Source: an uncultured Desulfovibrio sp. (GTDB lineage Bacteria > Desulfobacterota > Desulfovibrionia > Desulfovibrionales > Desulfovibrionaceae). From it: DNA of 64,000 bases. Where the stretch lies: contig CAKTDV010000014.1 in the NCBI GenBank assembly GCA_934546745.1, positions 7,783 to 71,782 on the forward strand, given 5' to 3'. The position numbers were made by a program, and so were the translations under genes. Position 1 is the stretch's first letter. The number at the start of each line of letters is the position of its first letter. Shown in pieces: positions 8,210 to 17,285 of this stretch. The notes beneath the pieces were generated by a model. It was not told the origin of the DNA. It did no database searches and saw only the letters and a program-made list of their open reading frames with translations.

Positions 8210-9697
8210 ATGAATTCATCTCTTTTTATCGGCGCTACGGGTTTGAAGGGTCTGTCGCAGGGTATGAACGTCATCAGCAACAATCTTGCGAACGTGAGTA
8301 CCTATGGCTTCAAGCAGCAGAACATTCAGTATTCGGATTTGATCTACAGTTCCCAGGGCAATCTGGGGAGCGGTCTGGAGACGCAGGAAGACTCCCTGGT
8401 GACGAGCGGCGAACTGGGGCACGGTATGACCGTGGACGCGATCCGCACCTTTTTTACCCAGGGCGATATGGAAGGCACCAAGTCCGTGTCGGATCTGGCG
8501 CTCAGCGGCAAGGGCTTTTTTCAGGTGACGGACGAAACCGGCGGCGTCTACTATACCCGCACGGGCGACTTCATCACGGATAAGCAGGGCTACATGCGTA
8601 CCCCGGCGGGAATGAGTTTGACCGGCTACCGCTACAATGAGGACGGCACTCTCGGCGGTCTGGGTTCCATCCAGCTGGATCGCGACACCCTGCCAGCCAA
8701 GGCGACATCTTCCCTTTCCCTCGGGGCCAATCTGGGATTTTCCGAAGATCTCTCCACAGATGACGCCAATCCCTACTTTGGCCTGCTTTCCAGCTATGAC
8801 GCCCTCGCGACCCCTCCTCTGGCCAAGGATGCCGTAGCGTTTTCGCAGACGGTCTCCATCTATGATGCCGAAGGCAACAAGAAAGATGTGACGGTGTATT
8901 TCGACGGCGCGCCGTCCAGCGGCAATCAGCGCCAGATGGAATTTCTGATTGCGCTGCCGCAGGAAGAGGGGCAGGCGGCGCAAAGCGGGGACGGGTTGCT
9001 GATGAGCGGCGTTCTTACCTTTGACACCTCGGGGCAACTGACGGGCGTCGCCGCGTTTACCCCTTCCGTTGCGGGCGGCAAGGATTTGAGCCAATGGACG
9101 GCGGCCGTTTCCACAGGCAAGGGTTTTTTCTGTGATATTGACGGACAGCAGGTGGCCATTGATTTCGGTTTTGAGAGCGCGTCCGCCGCGGCGGGCGGCG
9201 CGTCCACGGCCGCGGGCGTTGGCGCCAATGCCGCGCTGCTGGGCGGGCTGACGGACGGTGTGGCATCCGGTTTCGCAACGACGGCCTTTGCTGGAACGTC
9301 CACGCTGGAAACCGTTTCCCAGGACGGCTATGCCGAAGGTCAGATGAATTTCTATGATATTACCCAGAACGGCGACATCATCGCCTATTACAGCAATGGG
9401 CAGAACCAGAAGCTCTGGCAGATTCCCGTATGCCGCTTCACCAGCGAAGACGGCCTGTATCGGGAGGGCGGCAATCTCTACAGTGCCACCGAGGCCAGCG
9501 GAGCCATGGAAATGGGCGTTGCCGGTACGGAAAACTATGGGGCCGTCAATGCCTACAATCTTGAGACATCCAATGTGGACATGACGGTGGAGATGGTGAA
9601 TATGATCACAACGCAGCGCGGTTTTCAATCCAACAGCAAGGTCATCACGACGGCGGATGAAATGCTGCGCAAGGCCATGGAAATCAAGCGGACATAG
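8210..9697 (+). CDS. flgE: Flagellar hook protein FlgE
   Basis: The hook protein polymerises into the curved joint between the flagellar rod and filament after export by the flagellar type III system. The 495-residue product has the family N-terminal heptad region (SLFIGATGLKGLSQGMNVISNNLANVSTYGFK) and the matching C-terminal helix (VDMTVEMVNMITTQRGFQSNSKVITTADEML), which pack together in the axial core; the middle is variable and Ala/Gly/Ser-rich. GAGGAG lies seven bases before ATG 8210, fixing the start over upstream in-frame codons. It stands alone between two terminators with its own sigma-54 promoter. FlgF/FlgG are shorter (about 260 residues), so FlgE fits best. Confidence 0.9.
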   Translation: MNSSLFIGATGLKGLSQGMNVISNNLANVSTYGFKQQNIQYSDLIYSSQGNLGSGLETQEDSLVTSGELGHGMTVDAIRTFFTQGDMEGTKSVSDLALSGKGFFQVTDETGGVYYTRTGDFITDKQGYMRTPAGMSLTGYRYNEDGTLGGLGSIQLDRDTLPAKATSSLSLGANLGFSEDLSTDDANPYFGLLSSYDALATPPLAKDAVAFSQTVSIYDAEGNKKDVTVYFDGAPSSGNQRQMEFLIALPQEEGQAAQSGDGLLMSGVLTFDTSGQLTGVAAFTPSVAGGKDLSQWTAAVSTGKGFFCDIDGQQVAIDFGFESASAAAGGASTAAGVGANAALLGGLTDGVASGFATTAFAGTSTLETVSQDGYAEGQMNFYDITQNGDIIAYYSNGQNQKLWQIPVCRFTSEDGLYREGGNLYSATEASGAMEMGVAGTENYGAVNAYNLETSNVDMTVEMVNMITTQRGFQSNSKVITTADEMLRKAMEIKRT

Positions 9698-9744
9698 CGC
9701 CGCTGTTTCATGCCAGCGACATGGCCGCTCTGGCGTATGCGAGA

Positions 9745-9813
9745 GAGGAAAGCCCGTGCGCCTGGGGGTGAGGACGCCCCTCTGTTCGCGCTGCCGGGCT
9801 TTCCTCTTTTTTT
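9745..9813 (+). terminator. Rho-independent terminator after flgE
   Basis: GAGGAAAGCCCG at 9745-9756 pairs perfectly with CGGGCTTTCCTC at 9795-9806, followed by a run of seven Ts. The loop is long (about 38 bases) and itself contains a CGCC/GGGG-rich minor fold. Confidence 0.8.
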
Positions 9814-9899
9814 GACGGCCAGGCCGGAAGGAGGGCTCCCGCCACAGCGTCTCCTTTCGCGCCTGTTCGTCCCGTCACTTTTTTCAGGAGGAATTGCCC

Positions 9900-10760
9900 G
9901 TGTCCGCAATCTTCATGCCGCGGGATGTCTACGGCGTCATTGGATGGCCGCTGGCCCAAAGTCTGAGCCCCCTTCTTCACAATACCGGTTTTCAGACCTT
10001 GGGCATTCCCGGTGTCTACCTGCGCTGGGAAGTCGCGCCCGAGCATCTGTCCCGTTTTCTGGATGCCGTGCGTGTCCTTCCCGTGCGCGGCCTGAGCGTG
10101 ACCTTGCCGCATAAGGTCGCTGTCATGCCTCTGCTGGACGGTCTGACGCGGGAGGCTGAAGCTGTGGGTGCCGTCAATACGCTCTTCTGGAAGGACGGGG
10201 CGTTGTGGGGCGACAATACGGACGTCGCCGGTTTCATGGCCCCGCTGCAACCGTTGTGCCTGCCGGAGGAAACGCCGGTACTGCTGCTGGGGGCGGGCGG
10301 GGCGGCCCGTGCCGTGGCCGCTGGGCTGACGCTGGCTGGTTTTCGCCATGTCCGTATTGCGACGCCTTCCAATACGTCGCATCTGCCGCTGGCCGGGCGC
10401 TTCGGACTGGAACCCGTTGCCTGGGAAGCCCGACATGACGCCCCCGCCGGTTTGGTCGTCAATACGACGCCACTGGGCATGCGTGGCAAGCACGAAGGTG
10501 AAAGTCCCTGCGATTTTGCCCGACTGCCTCCCGCCGGCGCCTGGGCGTTGGCGTATGACATTGTGTACAATCCCGTGCGGACGGCCTTTGTGGCTGGGGC
10601 GGAGGCCTGCGGACGCCGTTGTGTGACGGGCGTGGAAATGTTTTTCGGCCAGGGAGACGCCCAGTTCCGGCGCTGGACAGGGCGGTCCCTGCCCGCGGCT
10701 GCGCGCGCGGCGCTTGACAGCGCGCTCCGTGAGCGGGCTTGTGACGAAGCGCGGGGGTAA
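9900..10760 (+). CDS. aroE: Shikimate dehydrogenase
   Basis: AroE reduces 3-dehydroshikimate to shikimate with NADPH in the chorismate pathway. The 286-residue protein has the shikimate-binding N-terminus (VIGWPLAQSLSPLLHN), the catalytic Lys in LSVTLPHKVAVMPLLD, the catalytic Asp in GDNTDVAGF, the NADP loop LLLGAGGAARAVAAGL, and the closing helix FFGQGDAQFRRWTGR. GTG 9900 has AGGAGG eight bases upstream; TTG 9894 in the same frame is too close to that site. aroQ follows after 11 bases, so two consecutive-pathway enzymes share a transcript. Confidence 0.93.
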   Translation: MSAIFMPRDVYGVIGWPLAQSLSPLLHNTGFQTLGIPGVYLRWEVAPEHLSRFLDAVRVLPVRGLSVTLPHKVAVMPLLDGLTREAEAVGAVNTLFWKDGALWGDNTDVAGFMAPLQPLCLPEETPVLLLGAGGAARAVAAGLTLAGFRHVRIATPSNTSHLPLAGRFGLEPVAWEARHDAPAGLVVNTTPLGMRGKHEGESPCDFARLPPAGAWALAYDIVYNPVRTAFVAGAEACGRRCVTGVEMFFGQGDAQFRRWTGRSLPAAARAALDSALRERACDEARG

Positions 10761-10771
10761 GGGGCACGGAG

Positions 10772-11221
10772 ATGCATGACTATCTTATATTGCACGGCGT
10801 CAATCTCAATATGTTCGGACGGCGCGATCCGGCGCACTACGGCCATGAGAACCTGGAGCAAATCAATGCGCGTCTGGAAGCGCTGGCCACGGAACTGGGC
10901 GTGTGCCTTGCCATAGTCCAGACGAACTGTGAAGGGACGATGGTGGAGCGCATTCATGCGGCCCTGGATGACGGTACGCGGGCCGTGGTAATCAACGCCG
11001 GCGCGTGGACGCATTACAGCTATGCCATTATGGACGCGCTTGCCATGCTGCGTGTGCCGGTTGTCGAGGTGCATATGTCCAACGTGCATGCGCGCGAAGC
11101 CTTTCGCCACCATTCCGTCCTGTCGCCGGTCTGTGCGGGCAGCATCGCGGGATTCGGGCCTCTGAGCTACGAACTGGGCCTGAGGGCGGCGCACAGTCTG
11201 GCCTGTGCCGTAAAATTGTAG
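10772..11221 (+). CDS. aroQ: 3-dehydroquinate dehydratase, type II
   Basis: The type II dehydroquinase removes water from 3-dehydroquinate by an anti elimination, one step before AroE; it works as a dodecamer. At 149 residues the length is typical. Catalytic features are visible: R18 and Y23 in FGRRDPAHYG, the Asn loop INAGAWTHYSYAIMDAL, the His in VEVHMSNVHAREAFRHHS and the closing SIAGFGPLSYELGL. Two conserved spots deviate: the usual NGPNLN is HGVNLN and the usual Thr-Ser after THx is Tyr-Ser, both outside the catalytic residues. Confidence 0.93.
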   Translation: MHDYLILHGVNLNMFGRRDPAHYGHENLEQINARLEALATELGVCLAIVQTNCEGTMVERIHAALDDGTRAVVINAGAWTHYSYAIMDALAMLRVPVVEVHMSNVHAREAFRHHSVLSPVCAGSIAGFGPLSYELGLRAAHSLACAVKL

Positions 11222-11236
11222 TTTCTCTACTGGCGT

Positions 11237-11264
11237 TTGACTGGGCAATGTGGTAGCGTATGTC
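11237..11264 (+). promoter_or_regulatory. Possible sigma-70 promoter of the hdr-flx operon
   Basis: TTGACT at 11237-11242 and TATGTC at 11259-11264 are separated by 16 bases, about 54 bases before hdrC. The match is moderate, and no Rex-like palindrome was seen nearby. Confidence 0.35.
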
Positions 11265-11317
11265 GAATTCCATCGGGCGCAGGCCCGTTCTTGCAGACCT
11301 CAACCCTGTGAGTTCCC

Positions 11318-11902
11318 ATGAATAATGCCATTGATATCAGCAGGATGCGCGATCCGTCCTTTACGGCGGAGGTAGAGGCGCGGAGCGGGCAGAACGTCTC
11401 CTCCTGCTACCAATGCGGCAACTGCACGGCGGGCTGCCCCGCCGGTTTTGTCTATGACAGACAGGTCAACCAGATCATGAGGGGGGTGCAGCTTGGCCTG
11501 AGGGATCAGGTTCTGGATTCACGTTCGCTCTGGATGTGTCTCTCCTGTTCCACCTGTAGTTTGCGCTGCCCCAACGACATTGACGTGGCGGCGGTGATGG
11601 AGACATTGCGGCATATGGCGCGCGGAGAGGGAAGGGTGACCGTTCCCAGGGTGGAGAAGTTCTGGTTCTCCTTCCTTGATACCGTGCGGCGTTTTGGCCG
11701 TACCTATGAAATCGGCACCATGGTTCTGTACATGCTGCGCAGCATGCGCGTGTTTACCGACGTGGATCTTGCGCCCGCGGCGCTGACCAGACAGAAGCTT
11801 GGTTTCAAGCCCCATGTGACCCCCAACGGCGGGGCGGAGGCTGTGGGCCGCATTCTGAAGCGCTATGAGGCGCGGGCCAAACGCGAGGGGGTGCGTCCAT
11901 GA
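11318..11902 (+). CDS. hdrC: Heterodisulfide reductase-like subunit C
   Basis: HdrC is the small ferredoxin-like subunit that passes electrons from HdrA to HdrB in the soluble Hdr complex. The 194-residue protein carries two classical [4Fe-4S] motifs, CYQCGNCTAGCP near residue 29 and CLSCSTCSLRCP near residue 73. Helices after the clusters fit the HdrC fold. Its last codons overlap the hdrB start by four bases (ATGA). It is the first gene of a six-gene operon, hdrCBA-flxDC-flxB-flxA, the Flx-Hdr arrangement known from sulfate reducers, where the complex is thought to couple NADH oxidation to reduction of ferredoxin and a DsrC-type disulfide. Confidence 0.93.
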   Translation: MNNAIDISRMRDPSFTAEVEARSGQNVSSCYQCGNCTAGCPAGFVYDRQVNQIMRGVQLGLRDQVLDSRSLWMCLSCSTCSLRCPNDIDVAAVMETLRHMARGEGRVTVPRVEKFWFSFLDTVRRFGRTYEIGTMVLYMLRSMRVFTDVDLAPAALTRQKLGFKPHVTPNGGAEAVGRILKRYEARAKREGVRP

Positions 11903-12828
11903 ATTTCGCGTATTATCCCGGCTGCTCCGCGGCGGGGTCTTCCGCCGACTATGAAATGTCCACGCGCGCCGTCTGCCGCGCGCTGAAGATCGGTTTGCAG
12001 GAAATTCCCGACTGGAACTGCTGCGGTTCGACGCCGGCGCACGCCGTGAATACCGAACTGTCGGCCGCCCTTTGCGTGCGCAACCTTGATCTGGCCGCGC
12101 GCATGGATGCCCAGACCGTGGTCACGCCCTGCCCAAGCTGTCTTTCCAACCTGAAGCACGCCGGCAAGCGGATGGAAAATCCGGCCTTTCGCGCGCGGGT
12201 GAACGATCTGCTGGACAATCCCGCTGCGGAAAATCTGCCGGAAACGACGTCCGTCATGCAGGGGATCGCCTCCTGCCGTTCGGCGTCGGACATTGCCGCC
12301 AACGTCTGCAAGTCTCTCAAAGGGCTGAGGATTGCCGCCTATTACGGATGCCTTATGAGTCGCCCCGCCGGGCTGATGCGGTTTGGCGACCCGGAAAATC
12401 CCACGCTGATGGAGAGCCTGCTGTCCGCCTGCGGCGCGGAAATGGTGGATTTTCCGCTCAAGACGGAGTGTTGCGGCGCGTCTTTCGGTATTCCCGAACG
12501 TCCCATGACGGCCGTCAATTCCGGGCGTATCCTGGAAGTGGCGACCAATATGGGAGTGGACGCCATCGCCGTGGCCTGTCCGCTTTGCCAGATGAATCTT
12601 GACCTGCGGCAGAAGCAGGCCAGCAAGGCGGTCAATGTCTTCTTCCAGATGCCTGTGCTGTACTATACCCAGCTTATGGGCCTGGCTTTCGGCTTTGATC
12701 CCTCGGAGCTTGGTTTGCACAAACTGTGCGTCAGCGCCAGCCCGCTGCTGCAGAAACTCGATGGCCTGCGTCGGGAAGAGGCCCTTGCCGAGGCCAAGGC
12801 CAAGGCCGCCGAAGGAGGCAACGCATGA
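11899..12828 (+). CDS. hdrB: Heterodisulfide reductase-like subunit B
   Basis: HdrB carries the disulfide-reducing site made of two non-cubane [4Fe-4S] clusters. The 309-residue protein has both CCG domains: CPSCLSNLKHA with DWNCCGSTP in the first half, and YYGCLMSRP, TECCGASFG and CPLCQMNLDLRQ in the second half. In methanogens the substrate is CoM-S-S-CoB; sulfate reducers lack it, and reduction of DsrC trisulfide or disulfide is the accepted proposal for this family. It overlaps hdrC and hdrA by four bases at each end, which points to translational coupling and fixed stoichiometry. Confidence 0.93.
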   Translation: MNFAYYPGCSAAGSSADYEMSTRAVCRALKIGLQEIPDWNCCGSTPAHAVNTELSAALCVRNLDLAARMDAQTVVTPCPSCLSNLKHAGKRMENPAFRARVNDLLDNPAAENLPETTSVMQGIASCRSASDIAANVCKSLKGLRIAAYYGCLMSRPAGLMRFGDPENPTLMESLLSACGAEMVDFPLKTECCGASFGIPERPMTAVNSGRILEVATNMGVDAIAVACPLCQMNLDLRQKQASKAVNVFFQMPVLYYTQLMGLAFGFDPSELGLHKLCVSASPLLQKLDGLRREEALAEAKAKAAEGGNA

Positions 12829-14786
12829 GAATAGGCGTCTTTATCTGCCATTGCGGCAGCAATATCGCCGGCACCGTGGACTGCGCCAAGGTGGCGGAGC
12901 TGGCCCGCGCCTTCCCGGATGTGGCCTATGCGGCCGACCTGATGTATTCCTGCGCCGAGCCTGGGCAGGCCGCCATCGAGGCCGCCATTCATGAGCACCG
13001 GCTTGACGGTGTGGTGGTGGCGTCCTGTACGCCGCGTATGCACGAGCCGACCTTCCGCCGTACCGTGGAGCGCGCCGGTCTCAACCGCTATATGTTTGAA
13101 ATGGCCAATATCCGCGAGCATGTATCGTGGATCGGCAAGGACAAAGAGGCCAACACCAACAAGGCCGCCGAACTCGTGCAGATTGCCGTGGAAAAGCTGC
13201 GCCGCGACAGGCCGCTGTCCGCAAAGTCGTTTGATATCAACAAGCGCGTGTTGATCATCGGCGGCGGTGTGGCGGGCATCCAGGCCGCCCTGGACTGTGC
13301 CGACGGCGGCGTTCCCGTGGTGCTGGTGGAGCGCGAAGCGACTATCGGCGGCAAGATGGCGAAGCTCGACAAGACCTTCCCCACCGTGGACTGCTCGGCC
13401 TGCATTCTTGGCCCCAAAATGGTGGACGTGGCCCAGCATCCCAACATCACGCTCTATGCCTATTCCGAAGTGGAGGACATCTCCGGTTACGTGGGCAACT
13501 TTACGGTGAAGATCCGCAGGCGTCCCACCTATGTGGACTGGAGCAAATGCACGGGCTGCGGCGCCTGTACCGAAAAATGCCCCAGCAAGAAGACGCCGGA
13601 CAGCTTCAACGAGTTCACCGGTCCTACGACGGCCATCAATATCGCTTTTCCCCAGGCCATTCCCAAGAAGGCTGTGATCAACCCCGATCATTGCCGCCAG
13701 CTTGTGAAGGGCAAGTGCGGCGTCTGCGCCAAGGTCTGTCCTACCGGCGCCATCAACTATGACATGCGGGAAGAGATCGTCACGGAGGAAGTCGGCTGCA
13801 TTGTGGCGGCTACCGGCTACGATCTCATGGACTGGGCAGTCTATGAGGAATACGGCGGCGGCAGGTATCCCGACGTGATCACCTCGCTCCAGTATGAGCG
13901 GCTGCTCTCCGCTTCCGGTCCTACCGAAGGGCACATTCTGCGTCCCTCCGACGGCAGGGAACCGCGCAACGTGGTCTTCATCCAGTGCGTCGGCTCACGT
14001 GACCGCTCCATCGGCCGTCCTTACTGTTCGGGTTTCTGCTGCATGTATACGGCCAAGCAGGCCGTTCTGACCAAGGATCACATTCCCGATTCACAGTCCT
14101 ACGTCTTCTATATGGATGTGCGCGCGCCGGGCAAACTGTACGACGAGTTTACCCGCCGGGCCATTGAGGAATACGGTACGGAGTACATCCGCGGCCGTGT
14201 TTCCAAGATCTACCCCGACGGCAACGGCCGTCTGGTGGTGCGTGGCGCCGACACGCTCATGGGCGAGCAGGTGGAAATCCTTGCCGATCTCGTGGTGCTG
14301 GCCGTGGGCGTTGAAGCCAGCAAGGGGTCGCCGCAACTGGCGGAAAAACTGCGTATTTCCTATGACAGCTATGGTTTCTTCATGGAAAGCCACGTCAAGC
14401 TGAAGCCTGTGGAAACCAACACCGCGGGTGTGTTTCTCGCCGGCGTGTGCCAGGGCGTGAAGGACATTCCCGCGTCCGTGTCACAGGGATCGGCCGCCGC
14501 CGCCAAGGTGCTGGCCCTCTTTGCCCGCGACAAGCTCGAAAATGATCCGCAGATCGCCGCCGTGGACATCAAGCGTTGTGTGGCCTGCGGCAAGTGCATT
14601 CGTTGCTGTCCGTTCGGCGCCATCAAGGAAGTGGAGTTCCGGGGCGAAGTCAAGGCGCAGGTCATTGAAACCGTGTGCCAGGGCTGCGGCGTCTGCACGT
14701 CCACCTGTCCGCAGGGGGCCATTCAGCTTGCGCATGCGACCGACAACCAGATTCTCGCGGAGGTGAACGCGTTATGCCAGTGCTGA
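12825..14786 (+). CDS. hdrA: Heterodisulfide reductase-like subunit A, electron-bifurcating flavoprotein
   Basis: HdrA holds the FAD at which electrons are split between a low-potential ferredoxin and HdrB/HdrC. The 653-residue protein shows, in order, an N-terminal domain (FICHCGSNIAG), the FAD Rossmann motif IIGGGVAGIQAALD near residue 143, the Cys-containing TVDCSACILGPKM, an inserted ferredoxin (CTGCGACTEKCP and CGVCAKVCPTGAI), and two C-terminal clusters (CVACGKCIRCCPFGAI, CQGCGVCTSTCPQGAI). ATG 12825 overlaps the hdrB stop; the frame stays open further upstream, but those codons are inside hdrB. The last 13 bases overlap the next gene. Confidence 0.94.
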   Translation: MRIGVFICHCGSNIAGTVDCAKVAELARAFPDVAYAADLMYSCAEPGQAAIEAAIHEHRLDGVVVASCTPRMHEPTFRRTVERAGLNRYMFEMANIREHVSWIGKDKEANTNKAAELVQIAVEKLRRDRPLSAKSFDINKRVLIIGGGVAGIQAALDCADGGVPVVLVEREATIGGKMAKLDKTFPTVDCSACILGPKMVDVAQHPNITLYAYSEVEDISGYVGNFTVKIRRRPTYVDWSKCTGCGACTEKCPSKKTPDSFNEFTGPTTAINIAFPQAIPKKAVINPDHCRQLVKGKCGVCAKVCPTGAINYDMREEIVTEEVGCIVAATGYDLMDWAVYEEYGGGRYPDVITSLQYERLLSASGPTEGHILRPSDGREPRNVVFIQCVGSRDRSIGRPYCSGFCCMYTAKQAVLTKDHIPDSQSYVFYMDVRAPGKLYDEFTRRAIEEYGTEYIRGRVSKIYPDGNGRLVVRGADTLMGEQVEILADLVVLAVGVEASKGSPQLAEKLRISYDSYGFFMESHVKLKPVETNTAGVFLAGVCQGVKDIPASVSQGSAAAAKVLALFARDKLENDPQIAAVDIKRCVACGKCIRCCPFGAIKEVEFRGEVKAQVIETVCQGCGVCTSTCPQGAIQLAHATDNQILAEVNALCQC

Positions 14787-16222
14787 ACGGCAAAGAACTG
14801 CGGATCGTAGGCTTTCTCTGTAACTGGTGCTCCTACGGGGGGGCGGATACGGCGGGCGTGGCCCGCGCGGGCCAGCCTACCGACCTGCGCATCATCCGCG
14901 TGCCCTGTTCCGGGCGTATTGACCCGCTATTTATTGTAAAAGCCCTGCTCAACGGGGCGGACGGTGTGCTTGTGTCCGGCTGTCATCCGCGCGACTGCCA
15001 TTATTCAGCAGGTAACTACTATGCCCGCCGCCGTCTGGAGGTGCTCAAACAGTTCCTCCCGGTGCTGGGCATTGACGACCGCCGCTTCGAATACACGTGG
15101 GTGTCGGCATCCGAGGGACAGCGCTGGCAGCATGTGGTCACGACGTTTACGGATCGCATTCACAAGCTTGGCCCCGCGCCCCGCCTGGAAGATGCCGGTC
15201 CGCTGCTCAGAATCGCGGATATGGCCCTGACCTCCCTTCGTCCGCTGGGAACAGGGCAGAATGCCGCGCTGGACGATCTCAAGGCCGCCATCAAGGCCAG
15301 GCTGCCGGAGCTGGACTGCGTTATCGGCTGGCAGCGGGGCTATGACGCCGCCCATACCGTCCCGCTCTTCATGCGCACGCCGGAAGACGTGGACAAGCTT
15401 GTCTGGGGGCCGTTCAACGTCAATAACCCCGCCACCTATCTTCCCTCCTTCAAGGGCAGAAAAGTGGGTATTGTTGTCAAGGGCTGTGATTCCCGTTCCG
15501 TGGTGGAGCTGTTGCAGGAAAACCTGATTAAGCGTGAGGACGTCGTCATTTTCGCCATGCCCTGTCAGGGCACGCTGGACATGGCCCGCGTCAATCAGGA
15601 GCTGGGCCGCTATTCCGCCATTGACAGTGTGAGCTATGACGAAGCTGGCGTGACAGTCGTTGCCGACGGCAGGGAACATCGTTTCTGCATGAACGATTAT
15701 GCGCAGGGCAAATGCTATGGTTGCACCACGCCTTCCGCCGTGCTGGCGGATACGCGCCTCGGTACGCCCGACGCCGTGCGGCCCGGCGACTATACGCCGC
15801 CGGAGCTGGCCATGCTCGACGCCATGACGCTGGAAGAGCGCCTTGGTTTCTGGAAGGGCCAGATGGAGCGCTGCCTGCGCTGCTACGCCTGCCGCAACGC
15901 CTGCCCCATGTGCGTTTGCCGGGACTACTGCATTGCCGAAAGCCGCGAACCGCAGTGGATGACCCAGGAGGCTACGGCCAAGGAGAAACTCTTCTTCCAG
16001 ACCATCCATGCCATGCACCTTGCCGGACGCTGTACGGGCTGCGGCGAATGCCAGCGTGCCTGCCCCGTGGGCATTCCGATTCTGGCATTGCGCCAGCAGA
16101 TTGCCCGCGCCGTGGCACAGCTCTTTGACGGGTACAGGCCGGGACTGCAGCCTGAAGCCGTACCGCCTCTGCTGGGCTATGCGCTTGAGGAAAAGAACAT
16201 CCATGAGAGGGAGTGGAAATGA
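14774..16222 (+). CDS. flxDC: FlxD-FlxC fusion: MvhD-like subunit joined to an iron-sulfur subunit
   Basis: A 482-residue protein made of two parts normally described as separate Flx subunits. Residues 1-140 are MvhD-like (FLCNWCSYGGADTAG, RVPCSGRIDP, VSGCHPRDCHY), the module that hands electrons to HdrA through a [2Fe-2S] cluster. The remainder resembles FlxC: an FrhB-like region (VVKGCDSRSVVELLQEN, FAMPCQGTLDMARVN, GKCYGCTTPSAV) and two cluster motifs, CLRCYACRNACPMC and CTGCGECQRACPVG. ATG 14774 lies inside the end of hdrA; TGA 16220 overlaps the flxB ATG. A fusion would hold the FlxA/B input module directly on HdrA. The frame is continuous across the join. Confidence 0.85.
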   Translation: MPVLNGKELRIVGFLCNWCSYGGADTAGVARAGQPTDLRIIRVPCSGRIDPLFIVKALLNGADGVLVSGCHPRDCHYSAGNYYARRRLEVLKQFLPVLGIDDRRFEYTWVSASEGQRWQHVVTTFTDRIHKLGPAPRLEDAGPLLRIADMALTSLRPLGTGQNAALDDLKAAIKARLPELDCVIGWQRGYDAAHTVPLFMRTPEDVDKLVWGPFNVNNPATYLPSFKGRKVGIVVKGCDSRSVVELLQENLIKREDVVIFAMPCQGTLDMARVNQELGRYSAIDSVSYDEAGVTVVADGREHRFCMNDYAQGKCYGCTTPSAVLADTRLGTPDAVRPGDYTPPELAMLDAMTLEERLGFWKGQMERCLRCYACRNACPMCVCRDYCIAESREPQWMTQEATAKEKLFFQTIHAMHLAGRCTGCGECQRACPVGIPILALRQQIARAVAQLFDGYRPGLQPEAVPPLLGYALEEKNIHEREWK

Positions 16223-17271
16223 GCATCATCCGTTTCGTCAATACCGACGGCCTGCCCGCTTTTCTGGCGTACCTCTCCAAGGATGCGCGCGTGCTTGCGC
16301 CAGTGGAAAAACCCGCTGACAAGAAGTCCGTCGTCTTTGAGGAGTGGACGCTGGATAAGCCTTTTACACTGGAAAAGGCCACCGTCCCCGCCAAGGAGGC
16401 TGTGCTGCCCCAGTGTGAAACGCTGCTGACCTACAGGCGCGTTAAAAATCCCGAGGATCCGTCGTGTGTCAGCCTGACGCTGGACGATACGCCGCAGGCC
16501 CTGCCGACAGTGGTTTTTGCCTGCCGTCCGTGTGATGCCCGAGGCTACGTGACGCTTGACCGTCCCTATTTGCAGGGGCCGCTGATCGATCCCTATTACC
16601 GGGCCAGGCGCGAACAGTTGACCGTGCTGACGCTGACCTGTCCGCGCGGCTGTTCCACCTGCTTCTGCCATTGGGTGGGCGGCGGTCCTTCGTCACCGGA
16701 AGGATCCGATGTCCTGATGACGGAAGTGGAAGGCGGTATCGTGCTGCAGGGGCTTACGCCCAAAGGTGACGCCCTGCTGGAAGGTTCCGGGCTTGAGGAT
16801 GGATCGGCGCGCTTCTCCGATGCGGAAGCCGCCCGCAAGGCCGCCTGGGCCACGCTGAACAAGGCTCCCGATCTCAAAAACGCCCCCGCCAGGGTGGCCG
16901 CCCGCTTCACGGATGTGGATTTCTGGGAAAAGGAGACGGATCGCTGTCTTTCCTGTGGGGCCTGCACCTACTTCTGCCCAACCTGCTACTGTTTTAACAT
17001 CACGGATGAGGGCGACGGTTATCAGAAACCCGGTCGCCGTCTGCGGACGTGGGACAACTGCATGTCTCCCCTCTTCACCCGCGAAGCCAGCGGGCACAAT
17101 CCGCGCACGGCCAAGGCGCTGCGCATGCGTAACCGGGTGTCGCACAAGTTCGCTACCTATCCTGAAAACTGGGGGGCCTTCTCCTGCAACGGCTGCGGCC
17201 GGTGCATCAGCAATTGCCCCGTATGCCTTGATATCCGCGCCATCGTGCTGGATGCCGTCAACGCGGAGTAG
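16219..17271 (+). CDS. flxB: FlxB-like iron-sulfur oxidoreductase subunit
   Basis: A 350-residue cytoplasmic iron-sulfur protein of the sulfhydrogenase-beta / anaerobic sulfite reductase A type that relays electrons between the flavin subunit FlxA and the rest of the complex. Two [4Fe-4S] motifs sit near the C-terminus, CLSCGACTYFCPTCYCF and CNGCGRCISNCPVC; earlier Cys-rich loops are CRPCDARGY and CPRGCSTCFCHWVGGGPSS. ATG 16219 overlaps the previous stop in an ATGA; GTG 16213 in frame sits too close to the GAGG site. flxA starts 14 bases downstream. Confidence 0.88.
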   Translation: MSIIRFVNTDGLPAFLAYLSKDARVLAPVEKPADKKSVVFEEWTLDKPFTLEKATVPAKEAVLPQCETLLTYRRVKNPEDPSCVSLTLDDTPQALPTVVFACRPCDARGYVTLDRPYLQGPLIDPYYRARREQLTVLTLTCPRGCSTCFCHWVGGGPSSPEGSDVLMTEVEGGIVLQGLTPKGDALLEGSGLEDGSARFSDAEAARKAAWATLNKAPDLKNAPARVAARFTDVDFWEKETDRCLSCGACTYFCPTCYCFNITDEGDGYQKPGRRLRTWDNCMSPLFTREASGHNPRTAKALRMRNRVSHKFATYPENWGAFSCNGCGRCISNCPVCLDIRAIVLDAVNAE

Positions 17272-17285
17272 AGAGGAGCTGACAC

